A stretch of DNA of 64,000 bases, taken from NCBI RefSeq assembly GCF_029351045.1, contig NZ_JARKIN010000001.1, positions 3,832,501 through 3,896,500 of the forward strand, read 5' to 3'. Source of the DNA: Streptomyces sp. WMMB303 (GTDB taxonomy: Bacteria > Actinomycetota > Actinomycetes > Streptomycetales > Streptomycetaceae). The first letter of the stretch is position 1, and the number at the start of each line of letters is the position of its first letter. This document shows, piece by piece, positions 61,805 to 64,000 of this stretch. Under the pieces are notes generated by a model. That model was not told the DNA's origin. It saw only the letters and a program-made list of their open reading frames with translations, and ran no database searches. A program made the position numbers and the translations under genes.

Positions 61805-61919
61805 GGGCGTGGCCTTTCGGGAGACTGCGGGACCTGCGGTACGGCTGCGGAGGCCGGCGGGGCGGGGGTGGTGCCGCTGCGGTGTCCGGCGCTGCGTCGG
61901 CCGCCGCAGCGGGAGGTCC

Positions 61920-62090
61920 GGCGGCGGCCGTACGGCGTTGTCTGGGGGCGGTGAGCACCGAGACCGCGCGCGGGGTGAGCACAGAGATGATCAACAGTGC
62001 GCCAGTGACGATAACTCGGATCTCGTGCGAGACGTCGTTCAGGGTCAGCAGGTTGCGCAGGACGATGAGCAGCACGCCCGCCACCGGCGT
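61920..62090 (-). pseudogene. C-terminal remnant of a sugar ABC transporter permease (RhaJ-like)
   Basis: On the minus strand the frame reads V-A-G-V-L-L-I-V-L-R-N-L-L-T-L-N-D-V-S-H then E-I-R-V-I-V-T-G-A-L-L-I-I-S-V-L, which is the typical last-helix sequence of RhaH/RhaJ-type permeases (branched-chain-like family). Only about 50 residues remain, directly upstream of the rhaS gene on the same strand, as in intact loci. The remnant begins abruptly near 62087. Confidence 0.6.
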
Positions 62091-62230
62091 ACGGGAACCT
62101 GCTGGTCCGGGCCCGGGCGGCCGGAGCGGTGACGGGTGCGCTGCCCGCGCTGCGCGCCCTGGTGCGCGACAGCGTGCGGCTGCGACAGTATGACCCCGGA
62201 GGTGATCGCCCGGCGTGGGAGCGGCTGCCG
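62087..62230 (+). pseudogene. C-terminal remnant of a rhamnulokinase-like (FGGY) gene
   Basis: On the plus strand the frame from 62087 reads Y-G-N-L-L-V-R-A-R-A-A-G-A-V-T then A-L-R-A-L-V-R-D-S-V-R-L-R-Q-Y-D-P, like the G-N-V-L-V-Q-A-R-A and following helix near the end of rhamnulokinases. The rest of the gene is missing, and there is no start codon in context. It lies right before lutA and abuts the permease remnant on the other strand, indicating a deletion joint. Confidence 0.5.
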
Positions 62231-62291
62231 CGCGTCGTGCCGCGGGCACGCATCCCACCGGCCGGCAGAGCCAGGACGGAAGGGAGTCGCC

Positions 62292-63044
62292 GTGCGCGTA
62301 GCGCTCTTCGTCACCTGCGTCAACGACGCGCTCTACCCGCGTACGGGGCGGGCTGTGGTGACGCTGCTGGAGCGGCTCGGCGTCCGGGTGGACTTCCCCG
62401 AGGCGCAGTCGTGCTGCGGCCAGCCCCAGTTCAACACCGGCTACCGGCACGCGACCGAGCCCTTGGTGCACCGGTACGCCTCCGTCTTCGCGGACTACGA
62501 CCACATCGTGGTCCCCTCGGGGTCCTGCGCGGCCATGGTGCGGGAGAACCACCCGCGCATCGGTGCCAGAGCGGCGGCGGAGGGGCGGGGCGGCAGACTG
62601 GCCGCGGCGGCCCAGCAGGTCGTGCCGCGCACCTACGAGCTGACGGAGTTCCTCGTGGACGTCCTGGGGGTCACCGATGTCGGTGCGTACTACCCCCACA
62701 CCGTCACCTACCATCCGACCTGCCACGGGTTGCGGGTGCTCGGCCTGGGCGGGCGGCCGCGCGCCCTGCTGGAGCAGGTCAGGGGGCTGGAGCTGCGCGA
62801 GCTGGCGAGTGCCGAGGAGTGCTGCGGCTTCGGCGGTACGTTCGCGGTCAAGAACCCGGCGGTCTCCTCCGCCATGGGAGCGGACAAGGCGCACCACATC
62901 CGGGAGAGCGGTGCGGCGTCGGTGTGCACGGTGGACAACTCCTGTCTGATGCACATCGGCGGCCTGCTCTCCCGGGCACGCTCGCGGGTGCGTCCCGTCC
63001 ACCTCGCGGAGATCCTGGCGAGCACCGCGGAGTCCCCGTGGTGA
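62292..63044 (+). CDS. lutA: (Fe-S)-binding lactate-oxidation protein, LutA-like
   Basis: A 250-residue CCG-domain protein. Two cysteine-rich motifs: S-C-C-G-Q-P-Q-F-N-T-G near residue 40 and E-C-C-G-F-G-G-T-F-A-V-K near 178, with T-Y-H-P-T-C-H and D-N-S-C-L-M-H between and after. LutA forms a complex with LutB and LutC that oxidises L-lactate; next to rhamnose genes it handles lactate made from lactaldehyde. GTG at 62292 with AAGGGAG upstream, preceding lutB. Confidence 0.85.
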   Translation: MRVALFVTCVNDALYPRTGRAVVTLLERLGVRVDFPEAQSCCGQPQFNTGYRHATEPLVHRYASVFADYDHIVVPSGSCAAMVRENHPRIGARAAAEGRGGRLAAAAQQVVPRTYELTEFLVDVLGVTDVGAYYPHTVTYHPTCHGLRVLGLGGRPRALLEQVRGLELRELASAEECCGFGGTFAVKNPAVSSAMGADKAHHIRESGAASVCTVDNSCLMHIGGLLSRARSRVRPVHLAEILASTAESPW

Positions 63045-63114
63045 GCGGCGCACGCGCGGCCGCTCGGCCCGGGCCCGCCGCCGTCGCCGGTGGGGCGAAG
63101 GGCGGAGGGGGCCG

Positions 63115-64000
63115 GTGAGCGTCACCTACCTGGGCATGCCGCCGTTCCCGGAGGCTGCCGCAGCGGCCACCGGGGACGAACGGCTGCGCGGCAACCTCCG
63201 GCACGCCACTCGCACGATCCGCGGCAAGCGCGCCGGCGCCGTGGCGGAACTGGCCGACTGGTCCGCACTGCGGACGGCCGGGGCGCAGATCAAGGACCGC
63301 ACGCTCCGTCACCTGGGCCACTATCTGGAACAGTTGGAGGCCGCGGTCACCGCCGCGGGCGGCACGGTGCACTGGGCCACCGACGCACAGGAGGCCAACG
63401 AGATCGTCACGCGTCTCGTGCGGGAGACCGGAGAGCGCGAGGTCGTCAAGGTCAAGTCCATGGCCACGCAGGAGATCGGCCTCAACGAGGCACTGGAGCA
63501 GGCGGGCATCTCGGCCTACGAGACGGATCTGGCGGAGCTGATCGTCCAGTTGGGCGACGACCGCCCCTCGCACCTCCTCGTGCCCGCCATTCACCGGAAC
63601 CGCTCCGAGATCCGCGAGATCTTCCAGGAGCGGATGGGGCGTTGGGGCCGGCCCGCGCCGGACGGGCTGAGCGACCGTCCCGGCGACCTGGCGGAGGCCG
63701 CCCGGCTGCACCTGCGGGAGAAGTTCCTGAGAGCCAAGGTGGGCGTCTCCGGGGCGAATTTCCTGGTCGCCGAGACCGGCACCCTGGTCGTCGTCGAGTC
63801 CGAGGGCAACGGCCGGATGTGCCTGACACTGCCCGAGACGCTGATCTCGGTGGCCGGCATCGAGAAGGTCGTCCCCACCTGGCGGGACCTGGAGGTCTAC
63901 CTGCAACTTCTGCCGCGCTCCAGCACGGCGGAGCGGATGAACCCCTACACCTCCACCTGGACGGGCATCACGCCCGGCGACGGGCCCTCCGCCTGCCATC
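63115..64000 (+). CDS. lutB: lactate-oxidation iron-sulfur protein, LutB-like, cut by window end
   Basis: About 295 residues are visible before the window ends. The N-terminal LUD domain is clear: R-L-R-G-N-L-R-H-A-T-R-T-I-R-G-K-R, V-H-W-A-T-D-A-Q-E-A-N-E-I-V, and the conserved K-S-M-A-T-Q-E-I-G-L-N-E-A-L, then V-G-V-S-G-A-N-F-L-V-A-E-T-G-T-L-V and V-A-G-I-E-K-V-V-P-T. The ferredoxin-like C-terminus lies beyond the window. GTG at 63115 with GGAGGGG upstream, 70 bp after lutA. Confidence 0.85.
   Translation, partial: MSVTYLGMPPFPEAAAAATGDERLRGNLRHATRTIRGKRAGAVAELADWSALRTAGAQIKDRTLRHLGHYLEQLEAAVTAAGGTVHWATDAQEANEIVTRLVRETGEREVVKVKSMATQEIGLNEALEQAGISAYETDLAELIVQLGDDRPSHLLVPAIHRNRSEIREIFQERMGRWGRPAPDGLSDRPGDLAEAARLHLREKFLRAKVGVSGANFLVAETGTLVVVESEGNGRMCLTLPETLISVAGIEKVVPTWRDLEVYLQLLPRSSTAERMNPYTSTWTGITPGDGPSACH

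Overview
The window is about 72% GC by eye, with GTG and TTG starts, dense 4-bp ATGA overlaps and family content (SAV2177-type methyltransferase, DUF6214-like protein, cory-CC-star protein, many TetR/LacI-type features) typical of a Streptomyces or close actinomycete chromosome. No rRNA, tRNA, CRISPR array, insertion sequence or phage gene was recognised.

Region 1 (1-16.1 kb) is ordinary chromosomal content: an M56 peptidase cut by the window edge, a PAP2 phosphatase, a methyltransferase, a TetR regulator with a palindromic operator candidate, a DUF6214-like protein, a BNR-repeat protein, uracil-DNA glycosylase coupled to a BadF/N-acetylglucosamine-kinase-like ATPase, a sirohydrochlorin-chelatase-like protein, a lactonase-like propeller, an FUSC transporter-like protein, an HAD phosphatase, a lipoprotein, and a two-gene operon of secreted membrane-anchored proteins (one with a VWA domain).

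Region 2 (17.5-45.1 kb) is the centrepiece: 21 consecutive minus-strand genes, almost all overlapping by 4 bp or separated by fewer than 20 bp, forming one Wzx/Wzy-type exopolysaccharide operon. Reading in the direction of transcription it holds the initiating phosphoglycosyl transferase, a UDP-sugar dehydrogenase, a glycosyltransferase, two Wzz-like copolymerases with degenerate kinase-like tails, an AsnB-type amidotransferase, a two-domain dehydrogenase, a heparinase-like lyase, a secreted beta-helix lipoprotein, a Wzy-type polymerase, a second glycosyltransferase, and then an eight-gene cassette (cytidylyltransferase, C-methyltransferase, PIG-L deacetylase, SDR, DUF4910 peptidase-fold protein, aminotransferase, RfbC-like epimerase, with the Wzx flippase, a GT2 and a pyruvyltransferase interleaved) that looks like a pathway for an unusual nucleotide-activated, probably CDP-linked, branched amino sugar. 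This cassette is the best candidate for an undescribed pathway.

Region 3 (45.9-52.3 kb) holds carbon-uptake systems: an SSS-family symporter translationally coupled to an ECF-type sigma factor and a small membrane protein, a DUF3311 protein, then CstA, a cory-CC-star protein and an ArsA-type ATPase in one operon.

Region 4 (52.3-60.2 kb) has two secreted/lipoprotein genes, a TPR protein, a small PGPGW-like membrane protein, a methyltransferase, an unknown protein, a YjbQ-family protein and a flavin monooxygenase-like protein.

Region 5 (60.2-64 kb) looks like the scar of a deleted L-rhamnose catabolic locus: a LacI-family pseudogene, an intact RhaS-like binding protein, a C-terminal scrap of a sugar permease on the minus strand abutting a C-terminal scrap of a rhamnulokinase-like gene on the plus strand, followed by intact lutA-like and (cut by the window edge) lutB-like lactate-oxidation genes.
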